From assembly GCF_018294505.1 (NCBI RefSeq), contig NC_057800.1:178870353-178934352 (forward strand): DNA of 64,000 nt. Direction: 5' to 3'. This stretch comes from Triticum aestivum (lineage: Eukaryota; Streptophyta; Magnoliopsida; Poales; Poaceae). A program made the translations under genes and the position numbers. Position 1 is the first letter of the stretch; each line of letters opens with the position of its first letter. This document shows, one piece after another, positions 34,766 through 46,707 of the stretch. The notes under the pieces are model-generated. The model was not told the DNA's origin. It made no database searches and was given only the letters and a program-made list of their open reading frames with translations.

Positions 34766-37700
34766 TCAAGGGACCGGAGCGTGGATGAAGCCGCCGTCTA
34801 CCGTGGGAGTCATGAAATAACGGTCGTTGTCAGCCTGCATTTGTAGCATTGTGTCGATGTCACTGTTGGACGGTTGATTTCTGAGGTAGAACTGCCCCGA
34901 GGTACGAAGGACATCTTGATGGATGATTTCCGCAAACTCCGACTGGATGCGAAAGAATTCTTGTCGGAGGTCCGCGTCCTGGATTGCCGACACGCTCGCG
35001 GCCCAATCTTTGAGTTTACTCGGTAGCAGAAGTTGATGATGGTCCCGTACGATCGCCCGCATGTGATGGATGGCGTAGTAGGCACCCTTCTGACCGCCAG
35101 GCGGCTGCTTGACGCAGCAGAACATCGTATTGTGGGAGAACATGTGCTTGCCGTACTTACGAATAGGCCTGGTGAAGGTGCCTCCAGATTTGGCGTAGCC
35201 GGGGAGAACATCATCAAGAACCTTCTTGACATTTGTGTAGTCTACGTTCGACTGACGGTCCGGGTCGAAATACGTGGCCATGGAATATTTGGGGCTTAGG
35301 AGGATGAGCGTGCAACGTGTGTCACTGCAGAAAACACGGAATGTTAAAAGAAAAACGATCGAAATGTAAGAATTCATATGTTACGGGCCGGTTGAGGGGA
35401 GGACTTACTTGGGAAAGTAAGGCACGAGGAAGTTATCCTTATCTTGGTTTGCCAGAATGACACCTTCGAGGTAAGAACTCGCGACTTGCCGGTCCCCAGC
35501 GCTGCCCAAGATCTTGGCACGCATGTAGAAGGGGTCGACTATCACGATGTCCGGGGTCTTGTCACGAATGATCCGCATCTCCATACTCAGCGAAAATAGT
35601 CGAACGAAGGTGTAGTGCAGCGGATGAAGGTTCAACATAGCGTGGATGTCATCAAAACACAGGACGATCGTACGCCCGATGGAGTTATCCACAAAGCCCT
35701 TGCCCTCTGGCACCTTGGCCGCGAAAACTGGGTATGCCACATCCTTCTCCCTGAGACGCTGCTTCTCCAAAGAAAGAACACTGTCATGCAGACTCTGCAT
35801 AGCACCGGTTGCAGCATTGAGCATATTTGTCGGTAGCATCACCCTACCCGCCACATGTACCCTCCTCGAGATATCCTACGGTGAAGGTGGCCCGTCCTGA
35901 GCACGGATCGTACTCGGTGTCGGCTGGCTCGCACCCTTCTTAGTCTTTCTTTTGCGTGCCTTCTTCTTCTCCTGTAATGGGACCGAGTTCTGCTCACAGA
36001 CCGCCTTCTTGAGTGTGTTGGGGCTGATAATATTTCGCACCTCGCCTATCTGAGGCTCGGTGAAGTCGGCAGCTGGAGGCGTCTCCTGAGAGCTGAACGC
36101 CAAACGGCGCCTGTTGCAACTTGGCTTCTCCGCGGTACCAGCTAGATCGCACACGTCTTTTGTTGGGTTTGGTTCTTGAGAAGGAGGCCCCATGAAGTCG
36201 CCATCGTACCCATGATCGGCAAAGTACTGATCAACGTTGCCAAATGTATCATCATCGTCGTCGTCGTCGTTTTGATCCTGTGCCATATGCATGTTTGGAT
36301 CCAGTGGCATAGGGATGTCCGGCACCGTTACGGCGGTCTTGCCATGGGTCCGACTTGGCGCCGGCACGACTGGCGGTGTTGTCTTTGGGGTGGTGTCCCC
36401 CACCCCCAAACGAATCTGGCTCTTCGGCCAAAGCAGGGGCCAGCTCAGGCAGGCGCTGAGGGTCATCACGTCTTCATCGTCGGCCCCGACGGGTTGAATC
36501 GGAGGTAACAAGTCATCGCAGCCTGGCAGCACCCGAACCAGTTGAACCCTAAACAAGTTGGGTGGCATCTGGGTACAGTGGAACAAGGGGTTGCCCGGTT
36601 GAACGATTTTCCCCTTGGCGACATCGACCAACTCGTTGTTCACGAAGTGGAGGAGAGTGCACGGAACGTCGGCGGCGCCCTGCGAAAACATGTAGGGCGT
36701 CAGGGATGCCCAGTCAAAGGCAAGGAGATGAAGTCCTCGGCCGAGAGAGGCTTAATTAGTTACCATGATGATGGCGTCGAGCTCGGCTAATGTCGACGCA
36801 CCGCCAACGGTGGGCGTGCAGTTGACGGAGGTGCCGCTTGCTGCAGAGGTGCCGGCCGGCGTACACCCGGGTGCATTAAGCTCCCGTGCCGGTGTCGGAG
36901 ACACCAATGTCGCCTCCGCCGGAGGCACCAATGGCCCCGCCATCGCATTATGCGAGTTGCTGGCCGTGAAGCTAGGAATCGGGGGCGGCCCCTGTTGGCC
37001 GCCCGCAATCCACGCACTCAACCCCGAGATCAAGGTAGGCACAAGGGCGGTGATAGTCGCTCCGAGTCGTTGTTCCACTTGCTCTTGGACAATCTCCGGA
37101 ATCCGCGCCACCTGTGCCTTGAGTTCTTGAACCTCTCGCGCCTGGCTTTCCAGAGCTGGTCTTTTTCTCCTTCCGCACACCAGCGGTATAGTATGACCCC
37201 CATTTTGTCGACAAGCCTTTGCCGGCCACACGACCAGCTGACGTCGGCTTACTGAGCTTATCCTTGTTCTTCATTACATTCAACCCCCTATTTAGAGTGG
37301 TGTCCCAAGGGTTGCTCTTAGTCGACCCCGCGCTACTGCTTTCAGTCGCCTGCGGAAGGAATGTGAACCATTTAGAAATTTGGCTTCATTAATTAGAATG
37401 CAACCATATGGAGCTAATTACGCGGGGGTGTATTCCTTACCAGAACAAGCTCAAGCTGCCTGGTCTTCGGATCTGTGGTAAGCTCCTTTGTTTTCGGGTC
37501 CTTCTTGTACCGGGCCCTGACAAAGTTCCTGGTCTGCTTGTCACCGTATTTATCAAAGAGGGGCGGTAGGCCTTGCTCGGCACGGTCCGCCTCCTCCTTG
37601 TCCCATATAGGCTCCACCACTCTGTAACCGCCGGGACCGAGTGTGTGTTCCCCTATGTTCAGCTCCCGCATTTGTTTCCCCCACTCACTTGATTGGGAGC

Positions 37701-38370
37701 TTGCGGTGCTCGAGCAATTGATCTTGAAGTCGTTGTAGTCGTCTTCGGTGATCGAAGGATTTTTCTCCTTGATCTTCTGATAACTCTCACCTTTCTCGAT
37801 CATTCTCTTCACATTGCTTTTCCAAGTAGACAGGGCCTTTCTCATCTTCGTGAGGGCAGCATTGTTCACTTTATTCCCTTTGAGGCTTGTGTTTTCAAAT
37901 TCAGCGGGGAACTTGTATCGTTTGTGCAGCTTCGTGAAGAGGAGGTTGCACAAATTCCCTCGGTCAGGATGCCTCAGGTTCTCGGTGTTGATTGAGACGG
38001 TGCTCCGGACAATGCACCCGAGCTGAAGCAAGTACCCCTTGACTATTCGTTTGGGTGCCATTGGATTCCCGTTGGAGTCCACTTTAGTAACTTCCTCCTT
38101 GAGGGTGCGGAGCACGATCGGGCGCCGGTCCTTCCGTTGCCTCTTCGGTTGGCTGCCATCTGTGCATGCGCCGCCATCATCAGTGGTGGCATCCTCGGCG
38201 GCACCATTAGTGGTGGCATTAGTGTGGTCATCCTCGGCGGCACCATCTGTGGTCTCAGGATCGATGGGGAAGGCGGCGCTCTCATACAAGTGAGGTTGTT
38301 CCTCCATCTCCTGGGACAGCTCCCAGAATGCCTTGTCGCCCGAACCCCCGGCCTCATCGTTGTGGGCCAT
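34766..38370 (-). pseudogene. CACTA accessory gene: Transposase_24-like region, DUF8039-like region and Ulp1/C48-like domain
   Basis: Four exons can be read. E1 38370-37441 (ATG, MAHNDEAGGSGDKAFWEL; Ptta/En-Spm-type domain with KGYLLQLGCIVRSTVSINTE). E2 37349-36764 (basic/coiled coil, REVQELKAQVARIPEIVQEQ). E3 36679-35409 (DUF8039-like PCTLLHFVNNELVDVAKGK, Asp-rich linker, then the first half of a C48 peptidase fold, GRTIVLCFDDIHAMLNLH). E4 35324-34766 (second half, CTLILLSPKYSMATYFDPDR). GT-AG borders fit throughout. Breaks: a one-base change in an A-run near 37165 and an in-frame TAG at 35876-35878. The C48 fold looks catalytically dead. Arg stands where the active His is expected (DTRCTLILL), and 'KGAYYAI' replaces the usual Cys-Gly loop. 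En/Spm TnpA-like proteins bind the subterminal repeats; here the same role is inferred. Confidence 0.78.
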
Positions 38371-38439
38371 GTTTCTCTCTAAATAGAAACAAAGTTTGGT
38401 CAAAAAGTTGGTTATTGTCAAGGAACAAGATCATGGTCT

Positions 38440-38580
38440 CATCATTTAGGGTTTTTCGACACCGAGGCATCCTAAAATCTAAGCTTTTATCATTGAGGGT
38501 TTTTCGACGCCGAGGCACCCTAAAAGCCTAACCTTTCATCATTTTGGTTTTTATCGACACCGAGGCACCCTAAAAGCCAT
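38440..38580. repeat. Minisatellite, about 48 bp x 3
   Basis: Three tandem copies of a unit ending 'gacaccgaggcaccctaaaa', just upstream of the accessory gene. They probably belong to the CACTA intergenic/promoter region. A 20-base direct repeat (catgcattagtcacaagtac) follows at 38579 and 38645. Confidence 0.8.
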
Positions 38581-38665
38581 GCATTAGTCACAAGTACGCC
38601 GGGGCACTTGATCCTACTTAATTAACTACTAAGATACCCCGGCCCATGCATTAGTCACAAGTACC

Positions 38666-38747
38666 CCATATGTCCTATTTTTAGCAAAGTCATGCTCAAA
38701 TTCATGGAAAATTTCAACATGACCTTTGCTGAAAATAGGACATATGG
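38666..38747. repeat. Imperfect hairpin, 29/30-nt arms, 23-nt loop
   Basis: 38666-38694 pairs with 38718-38747 with one substitution and one extra base; the arms begin ccatatgtcc and end ggacatatgg. It lies within CACTA F, upstream of its gene. Confidence 0.8.
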
Positions 38748-41319
38748 AGTACCCGAATTTGCCGGAACGGAAGTTAATCGACATTCCGGCAAACTCAAGG
38801 GCCTCTCGGGGTACCTGCAATATCATCACGACACGATGGTCGGAGACAAAACCCAGCAAACTAGCACCACAATGTGCCTCTACTTTCATATGGATGAAAA
38901 GGCCACAATGTGCCTCTACTAGCACCAGAATCTTAGTTAACTTCTGGGGACATCAGAAAGTTAACATCCGCCTAATTATTATGAGGACTTCGCTGCCACT
39001 GTTTACTCAAACTTAAGTTAGTAATTAAAAATATAAAATAGGATAACCCAGTGACAGGACTGTTGGTTGATGTCACAAAAAAGTTGCAAATCTCAACATG
39101 TTCTACAGTTGTTAAAATTATCTTACTGTATTTAGAACAAACTAACACCACAGAGTCTACCAATTCAGGTAGAAGCCATCATTCATTACAAATTTGAATA
39201 TATGATATTCCAGAAAATAATCTGTCTACAAAATGAGATACATTCCGTTTGAAATACCAAAACTGTAACCAACGTTATTACCTAATTATGAAAAAGTGCA
39301 GTACATATAAATTATTTCATCACTGAGAGGAGATAACCAAAAGTTTCCAAGCAATATGATTAAGAAAATGGGATTTAGGCATCCAAATGCCACAAAAGAC
39401 CAAATCACATTTTTAAACCAAGTTACACAAAGAAAATGCACCTAAGCACCAAGAGGAACTGTTACAACTCCATAAGGTATATCCAAGTCACTGCTACTCA
39501 TATTCAAAAAACCTATCTCCAATATAACCAGAAAGATTGTAAAACATTATATGTAGTTTTAGAGTAGAGGTAAGAAAACCGGAGACCATATATGTAGTTT
39601 CTAACATATGCAAGATTACTTAAAAATTGGAGATGCAAGATAGTAGTATATAGAAGAAGAAACAAGAGAGAGATGCAAGATAGTAGTATATATAGGTGAG
39701 TCAACCTATTATTCTAGGCGGCTGCCTTGCTAGTGATTCGGTGTCGTCGCAACTGGATCCCTCCCACTCGACCTGCGATCTTCTACAAGGAAAAAGTAGC
39801 AGCTCAGTCAACCACCATATAATTATACAAGGAAAAAATGCTACTTGGCACAAGTGTAAACGAGAAGCTTGAGGTAGCAGCAGATTGAAGTGATAAAGTG
39901 CAAAGGAGAAGCTTGAGCTAGTAAACAATTTCTGAATGTTATAAAGTGGGGAAAGTAAAATAAAATTCATGACTAGTCATGGCACTAGAAAAGAGATGAG
40001 ATTTCACAAAACCAGAGCCAAGCATAGTCCAGAATGTCAAATTTTCAGTTAGTTAATTATTACAGTCCTTTGCTAAAAGAGATGATCCGTCCAAGAAATT
40101 TAATACTAGATGCATGCAGTCTGTTGAGGATCTTTTAGTGAATGACTAACAACAAGTAGCCGAGCTTGCCCAAGAAAGATTAGATTCAGAAGTGCTGGCT
40201 GCTGCTAGTGAATGGAGCTGACAGTTATACAGTGTCAATTGATAGTAAGTAGAGTGAGATGATCAAACGTTTGTGCTGAATAGTAGTGGCAGTGTAATGT
40301 TAACTAAATACAGTTGGAAGTGTATATAGTGTTAATTGACAGTGGCTTGTCCTGGATATAACTCATTTTCTAGGTTTACCTTGGGTAGATAGCCCATGAA
40401 TGCGGAACAGATACTTACATTCATGCCGTGAGATAAACTTATTTTCAGGTATAAACCATGGACAATTACCCGATGATACAGTGCATTTTTCTTCAGTGTA
40501 TGTCCAGTGCATTTTTCTTCTTCTTTTGTTGAGTAGCATAAATTAGACCTATCATTGTGTAAGATGCAGGAGTACTTCTTATACTCTGTGGCATTCCCAT
40601 ACTTAGCCAAGAGTCCCCATTTCTTATATTCTGTGAGATGCAGTCATCTTTTACTCCAGTTCTTATAGTATTTTGGAGTACATTGCATGTTATGCTGCTT
40701 GCAAGGTTAGCATAGGTTCAGAAATGGGGACTAAAAAACAGTGATTTAATTCTCCAATTCAATTTTCATTTTCAAGTTTAAATTTGAATATCAACAGTAG
40801 TGATTTTACACCTAGTTCAAAAGTGATTTTACCTCGATTTCAACGGTAATTTCAGCAGCAGAGTCGGGGGCGGGGACTAAAAAATCTTAACCCTAACAGC
40901 ATAGTGGAGCGCGTCTGTTAGCATGTCTTCCCTTTCTTGTTAGCATGTCTCTCAAAAAGAGAAGCAATGGTTCCGATCCTCTTAATTCTTCAATAATTAC
41001 ATTCTATCAATCATAATGACATAGTTGAACAAATTATATGCAAAATTATGTGTATGAGTTCATCAGTTCATCTACTTGTGCACTACATCTAGTGAGAGAA
41101 GGAAGCCCGGTAATGTGTACTGCAAAATTATGAACTCATACGCATCTAGCCAAAATCATAATGTACTGCAAAATTATGCATATGAGTCAAATTCAGATGG
41201 ATGGAGATGTACTGGAAAATCACATTGATATACTGCAAAATTATGTGTATGTGTAGTGTAAAATACAGAAGGGGATGAGGGACCTCACTATCTCTCTCTG
41301 AAGAAGGCTTGATCAGGGG
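38748..41319. other. Interior of CACTA F with no supported gene
   Basis: AT-rich DNA without a credible ORF, although TnpD would be expected on this side. The only structure seen is a motif 'tactgcaaaattatg' repeated about four times between 41035 and 41255. Whether all of it belongs to the CACTA element is unproven. Confidence 0.5.
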
Positions 41320-41494
41320 ATGAGGGGTATCAACTGCGGTCGGCCGGCGTCAGGGAGATCCGACGGTGGGCCGACGATCGCCTCCAGCCACGGAGATCGC
41401 CTCCAGCCACGTCTCCTCCACGAGCAGCTCCGGACTTGGCAAGGCGGAGGTTGCGGCGCGCGCGGGCGAGGGCGAGGTTGGTGTCGGCCCTGTG

Positions 41495-41750
41495 GCGCTG
41501 CTCCGGCGAGAGTGGGGTGGGGTTGGAGGGGAGGAAGGGGAGGATGGGGAGAGGGAGGCGTCGGTGGTGTGGTGTGGACGGGGCGGCGCTGCTCCGGCGA
41601 GAGTGGGGTGGGGTCGGAGGGGAGGAAGGGGAGGATGGGGAGAGGGAGGCGTCGGTGGTGTGGTGTGGACGGGGCGGCGCTGCTCCAGCGAGAGTGGGGT
41701 GGGGTCAGAGGGGAGGAAGGGGAGGATGGGGAGAGGGAGGCGTCGGTGGT
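41495..41750. repeat. G-rich minisatellite, 91 bp x 2.8
   Basis: Units begin 'ctccggcgagagtgggg' at 41501 and 41592 and 'ctccagcgag' at 41683; the period is exactly 91 bp. The strand is very G-rich (ggggaggaaggggaggatgg). Long ORFs on both strands are a by-product of GC content and the non-multiple-of-three period. Confidence 0.92.
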
Positions 41751-41761
41751 TCCGCATATCG

Positions 41762-43652
41762 TTCCGGCGTTCTTTATATCGTTTTCAAGTGATTTCATCT
41801 CATATTTCCAGTGGCACACTTGGATTCCCATGTTGAGGCCAGGTTCATGCATCCCTTGTCAAATCTTGCATATGCATCCCGCATAGCATACCATCTTTGC
41901 ATCATGTTGTTTGAGTTTGCACGTGGTTGATTGTGTTCCGTTTGCTTGTTTGTCTTGGTTGGGTAGAGCCGGGAGACGAGTTCGCTAACGAGGAGCCCGT
42001 TGAGTTTGCTTTCGAGGATCCAGTCAACTCTGACAACTTTGCAGGCAAGATGATCATACCCTCGAAATCACTACTATCTTTGCTTTGCTAGATGCTCGCT
42101 CTTTTGCTATGCCTATGCTATGATGCCTACCACTTGCTTTCAAGCCTCCCAAATTGCCATGTCAAACCTCTAACCCACCATGTCCTAGCAAACCGTTGAT
42201 TGGCTATGTTACCGCTTTGCTTAGCCCCTCTTATAGCGTTGCTAGTTGCAGGTGAAGATTGGAGACCGTTCCTTGTTGGAACATTATTTACTTGTTGGGA
42301 TATCATTATATTGCCATGTTATTTTAATGCATCTATATACTTGGTAAAGGGTGGAAGGCTCGGCCTCTCGCCTAGTGTTTTGTTCCACTCTTGCCGCCCT
42401 AGTTTCCGTCATATCGGTGTTATGTTCCCGGATTTTGCGTTCCTTACGCGGTTGGGTTATAATAGGAACCCCTTGATAGTTCGCCTTGATTAAAGCTTTT
42501 CCAGAATGCCCAACCTTGGTTTTACCATTTGCCACCTAGCCTCTTTTCCCCTTGGGTTTCCGGTGCCCGAGGGTCATCTTATTGTAGCCTCCCCTGGGCC
42601 AGTGCTCCTCTGAGTGTTGGTCCAAACTAGAGTCCTGTGCAGCGCCCCCTCGGGGAAACTCGAGGTTTGGTTTTAGTTGTATGGAGAGCTCATCTGAGTG
42701 TGCCCTAAGAACAAGATATGTGTAGCTCCTATCGGGATTTGTCGGCACATTCGGGCGGTGTTGCTGGATTTGTTTTAACCTGTCGAAGTGTCTTGAAGAA
42801 CCGAGGTACCGAGTCTGATCGGAACGTCTCGGGAGGAGGTCTATTCCTTCGTTGACTGTGAGAGCTTGTCATGGGCTAAGTTGGGACTCCCCTGCAGGGA
42901 TTTGAACTTTCGAAAGCCGTACCCGCGGTTATGGGCAGATGGAATTTGTTAATGTCCGGTTGTAGATAACTTGAACCCTAACTTAATTAAAATGAATCAA
43001 CTGAGTGTGTTACCGTGATGGTCTCTTCTCGGCGGAGTCCAGAAAGTGAACACGGTGTTGGAGTAATGCTTGCGCAGGTTGCTCTCTAGTTTCTCGCTCG
43101 CGCTTTGCCTCCTCTTCTCGCTCTCTTTTGCGAATAGTTTAGCCACCATATATGCTAGTCGCTTGCTGCAGATCCACATATATTTACCTTGCCATACCTA
43201 TAAGCTTAAATAGTCTTGATCGCGAGGGTGCGAGATTGCTGAGACCTTGTGGCTCACAGTTTACTATTACACGAGATGCAGGGCCTGATGATTCTGCTCC
43301 AGGTGACGCGCTTGAGCTCAAGTGGGAGTTCGACGAGGACTCTCAATGATACTATGTTTCCTTTCCTGATGATCAGTAGCGGTGCCCAGTTGGGGTGATC
43401 GGGACCGTGTCTCATGTTGGGTTATCTTTTATTTTGGCGCCGTAGTTGGGCCATGAGTGTTTGATTGTTGTAATGCTATTTATGTACCTTGATTAACGTG
43501 GCGAGTGTAAGCCAACTATGTTATCTCCCCTTTTATTATCTATATTACATGGGATGTTGTGATGATTGCCTAACTTACGACATATGCCTTCAATGCGATT
43601 ATGTCTCTAAGTTGTGCCTCGACATGTGGGAGCTATAGTCGCATCGAGGGTG
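41762..43652 (+). repeat. E unit 6, right part
   Basis: It resumes the unit at 'ttccggcgttctttatatcg' after CACTA F, missing about five bases (tccga) of the target, and ends at the standard junction. No 12-bp insertion near 41880. Confidence 0.85.
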
Positions 43653-46600
43653 ATCCTCCAGCTCTGATCGCCTCCTCCTCCCCTCGGCAAGCCCCAGCGC
43701 ATCTCCGGCGAACAGTGATTCCGGTGAGCGCCTCGAAGTCCGTGCAAATCTCAGATCCAAAAATTTCATCGGGTTGACTTTTCGCCAGAAACCCTAGTTC
43801 ATACGCTTCTATTCATCACATCGTAACTCCTCATCCGTAACTTCGTTTTTGGCATATAGCATATCAAAATATTCACCTCAGAGAGTACATCATTTCATCT
43901 CATTGCATCATTTTCATTTGAGTTCATCTTGATGCCCGAAATGCTGTTAGAAGAGTGCTACTTGAGATAATTGTAAGATCTGCTGCTCCATTTAGATATT
44001 TGTCATTTTTGCCATGATTATTGTGTGCATGATATGCCCATGATCTCTACATATGTTTTGGTAAGGATCTTGCCATCTTTCCAGAGGTGCAATCCATGTA
44101 TTTTTTTGATGTGTGTGGTGACTAGCACAAGCTTGCAAAGTGAGGCATTTGGTAATGCTGATTCCAGGGACTTAGCATTTCCACTAAGTCTTTGAGCTAT
44201 CTATCTCATATGGCCATATGTTCATGTTGTTTCCTAGTGATCCGTGCCTCTTTTGAGGATGATCAGTAAGGATGTTTTGTTAATCTTGTAGTGTTCTATC
44301 CATCCATGTCTTTGTTTGCAATTATGGAGAAACCTAGCTTGAGTCAATCAAGCTCTACTTTTGCTATTTCGTGAATCTGGGCAGATTGTCTACTTGTTAG
44401 CGATTTTGCTGAGGATGTTGTAGTTGATCCGTGCTTGCTATATTATTGTTCTTGCCATGTCTAGCTTGCATTTTGTGTATTCTTGATGGGCGTATGCTTA
44501 GGTTTCCATGACTTGCTCTGTAGTGAGTGCATCGAGCTCGTAAACATGCCTACTTGATATCTGTTTTCAGCATGCTCCAGTTTTCACTAAGTCTGAGAAC
44601 TGATTATGTTTTTGCCATGTTCACATGCTTGCAATTGTATTTTCTGATCCCTTTTGGCTCAAGGTCACTAAGGGACTTTTGTTAAGCTCTTTGCGTAGCT
44701 CCATGCCATGCTTTACTTTGCCATGTTCAGGTCCTGTAGCATGTAGTTTTGTTGCTCGAAAAAGTGCTATTTGATCTGAGATTCCAGACAAGTGCTAATT
44801 TCACCAAGTCTGAAATCTGTTTACCATATGCATTTTTGCCATGCTTGTTTGAACCTGTTAATGGATGAATTGGCCGTAGCTCAGTGCTAGACTTTTGTTA
44901 AGCATCATGAATGCATCTCTGCCATGTATTTTTATGCCATGTTTGAGTGCTGTAGCATGTTCATCTTGTGGCATTTAGATGGCTACTTGTTGTAAATCGC
45001 AGAATGTGGCCATATTTGAATTGCTTGCCATTTCCAAACCGTAACTCCGATTCCGGCGTTCTTTATATCATTTTCAAGAGATTTCATCTCATATTTCCAG
45101 TGGCACACTTGGATTCCCAAGTTGAGGCCAGGTTAATGCATCCCTTGTCAAATCTTGCATATGCATCTCGCATTGCATCTCGCATAGCTTACCATCTTTG
45201 CATCATGTTGTTTGAGTTTGCACGTGGTTGATTGTGTTCTGTTTGCTTGTTTTTCTTGTTTGGGTAGAGCCAGGAGATGAGTTTGCTAACGAGGATCCCA
45301 TTGAGTTTGCTTTCAAGGATCCAGTCAACTCTGACAACTTTGCAGGCAAGATGATCATACCCTCGAAATCACTACTATCTTTGCTTTGCTAGATGCTCGC
45401 TCTTTTGCTATGCCTATGCTATGATGCCTACCACTTGCTTTCAAGCCTCCCAAATTGCCTTGTAAAACCTCTAACCCACCATGTCCTAGAAAACCGTTGA
45501 TTGGCTATGTTACCGCTTTGCTCAGCCCCTCTTATAGCGTTGCTAGTTGCAGGTGAAGATTGGAGACCGTTCCTTGTTGGAACATTATTTACTTGTTGGG
45601 ATATCATTATATTGCCATGTTATCTTAATGCATCTATATACTTGGTAAAGGGTAGAAGGCTCGGCCTCTCGCCTAGTGTTTTGTTCCACTCTTGCCGCCC
45701 TAGTTTCCGTCATATCGGTGTTATGTTCCCGGATTTTGCGTTCCTTACGCTGTTGGGTTATAATGGGAACCCCTTGATAGTTCGCCTTGATTAAAGCTTT
45801 TCCAGCAATGCCCAACCTTGGTTTTACCATTTGCCACCTAGCCTCTTTTTCCCTTGGGTTTCCGGAGCCCGAGGGTCATTTTATTTTAGCCTCCCCTGGG
45901 CCAGTGCTCCTCTGAGTGTTGGTCCAAACTAGAGTCATGTGCAGCGCCCCCTCGGGGAAACTCGAGGTTTGATTTTAGTTGTATGGAGCGATCGTCTGAG
46001 TGTGCCCTGAGAACGAGATATGTGTAGCTCCTATCGGGATTTGTTGGCACATTCGGGCGGTGTTGTTGGATTTGTTTTAACCTGTCGAAGTGTCTTGAAG
46101 AACCGAGGTACCGAGTCTGATCAGAACCTCTCGGGAGGAGGTCTATTCCTTCGTTGACTGTGAGAGCTTGTCATGGGCTAAGTTGGGACTCCCCTGCAGG
46201 GATTTGAACTTTCGGAAGCCGTGCCCGTGGTTATGGGAAGATGGGAATTTGTTAATGTCCGGTTGTAGATAACTTGAACCCTAACTTAATTAAAATGAAT
46301 CAACTGAGTGTGTTACCGTGATGGTCTCTTCTTGGCGGAGTCCGGGAAGTGAACACGGTGTTGGAGTAATGCTTGTGCAGGTTGCTCTCTAGTTTCTTGC
46401 TCGCGCTTTGCCTCCTCTTCTCGCTCTCTTTTGCGAACAGTTTAGCCACCATATATGCTAGTCGCTTGCTGCAGCTCCACATATATTTACCTTGCCATAC
46501 CTATAAGCTTAAATAGTCTTGATCGCGAGGGTGCGAGATTGCTGAGTCCCTGTGGCTCACAGTTACTATTACACCAGATGCAGGGCCCGATGATTCCGCT

Positions 46601-46707
46601 CTAGGTGATGCGCTTGGGCTCAAGTGGGAGTTTGACAGGGACTCTCAACGATACTATGTTTCCTTTCCTGATGATCAGTAGTGGTGCCCAGTTGGGGTGA
46701 TCGGGAC
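43653..46707 (+). repeat. E unit 7, cut by element G
   Basis: It begins at the standard junction and is interrupted at 46707 (gatcgggac) by the LTR of the duplicated G fragment. It carries the 12-bp insertion variant (gcattgcatctc). Confidence 0.85.

Larger units (their letters stand above)
33637..41761 (-). mobile_element. CACTA (En/Spm-type) transposon F, right end missing
   Basis: The left end is CACTACTAGAAAAACC with dense subterminal repeats. The genes run on the minus strand, so the left end is the element's 3' end. The preceding 'taa' is the candidate 3-bp target duplication. To the right, the interior changes into unit 6 at 41762 ('ttccggcgttc') without a terminal repeat. A deletion has therefore removed the 5' end, and no TnpD-like transposase ORF is seen in 38400-41761. 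It cannot move on its own. Confidence 0.85.

Noticed and set aside
39513..40610. Minus-strand ORFs of 63-92 codons as remnants of TnpD transposase
   Set aside because: No transposase motif is recognisable in them, and their composition looks like non-coding AT-rich DNA.
41320..41886. ORFs of 118-188 codons on both strands
   Set aside because: They come from the G-rich 91-bp minisatellite; the repeat is not a multiple of three, all frames are open, and the sequence has no domain character.
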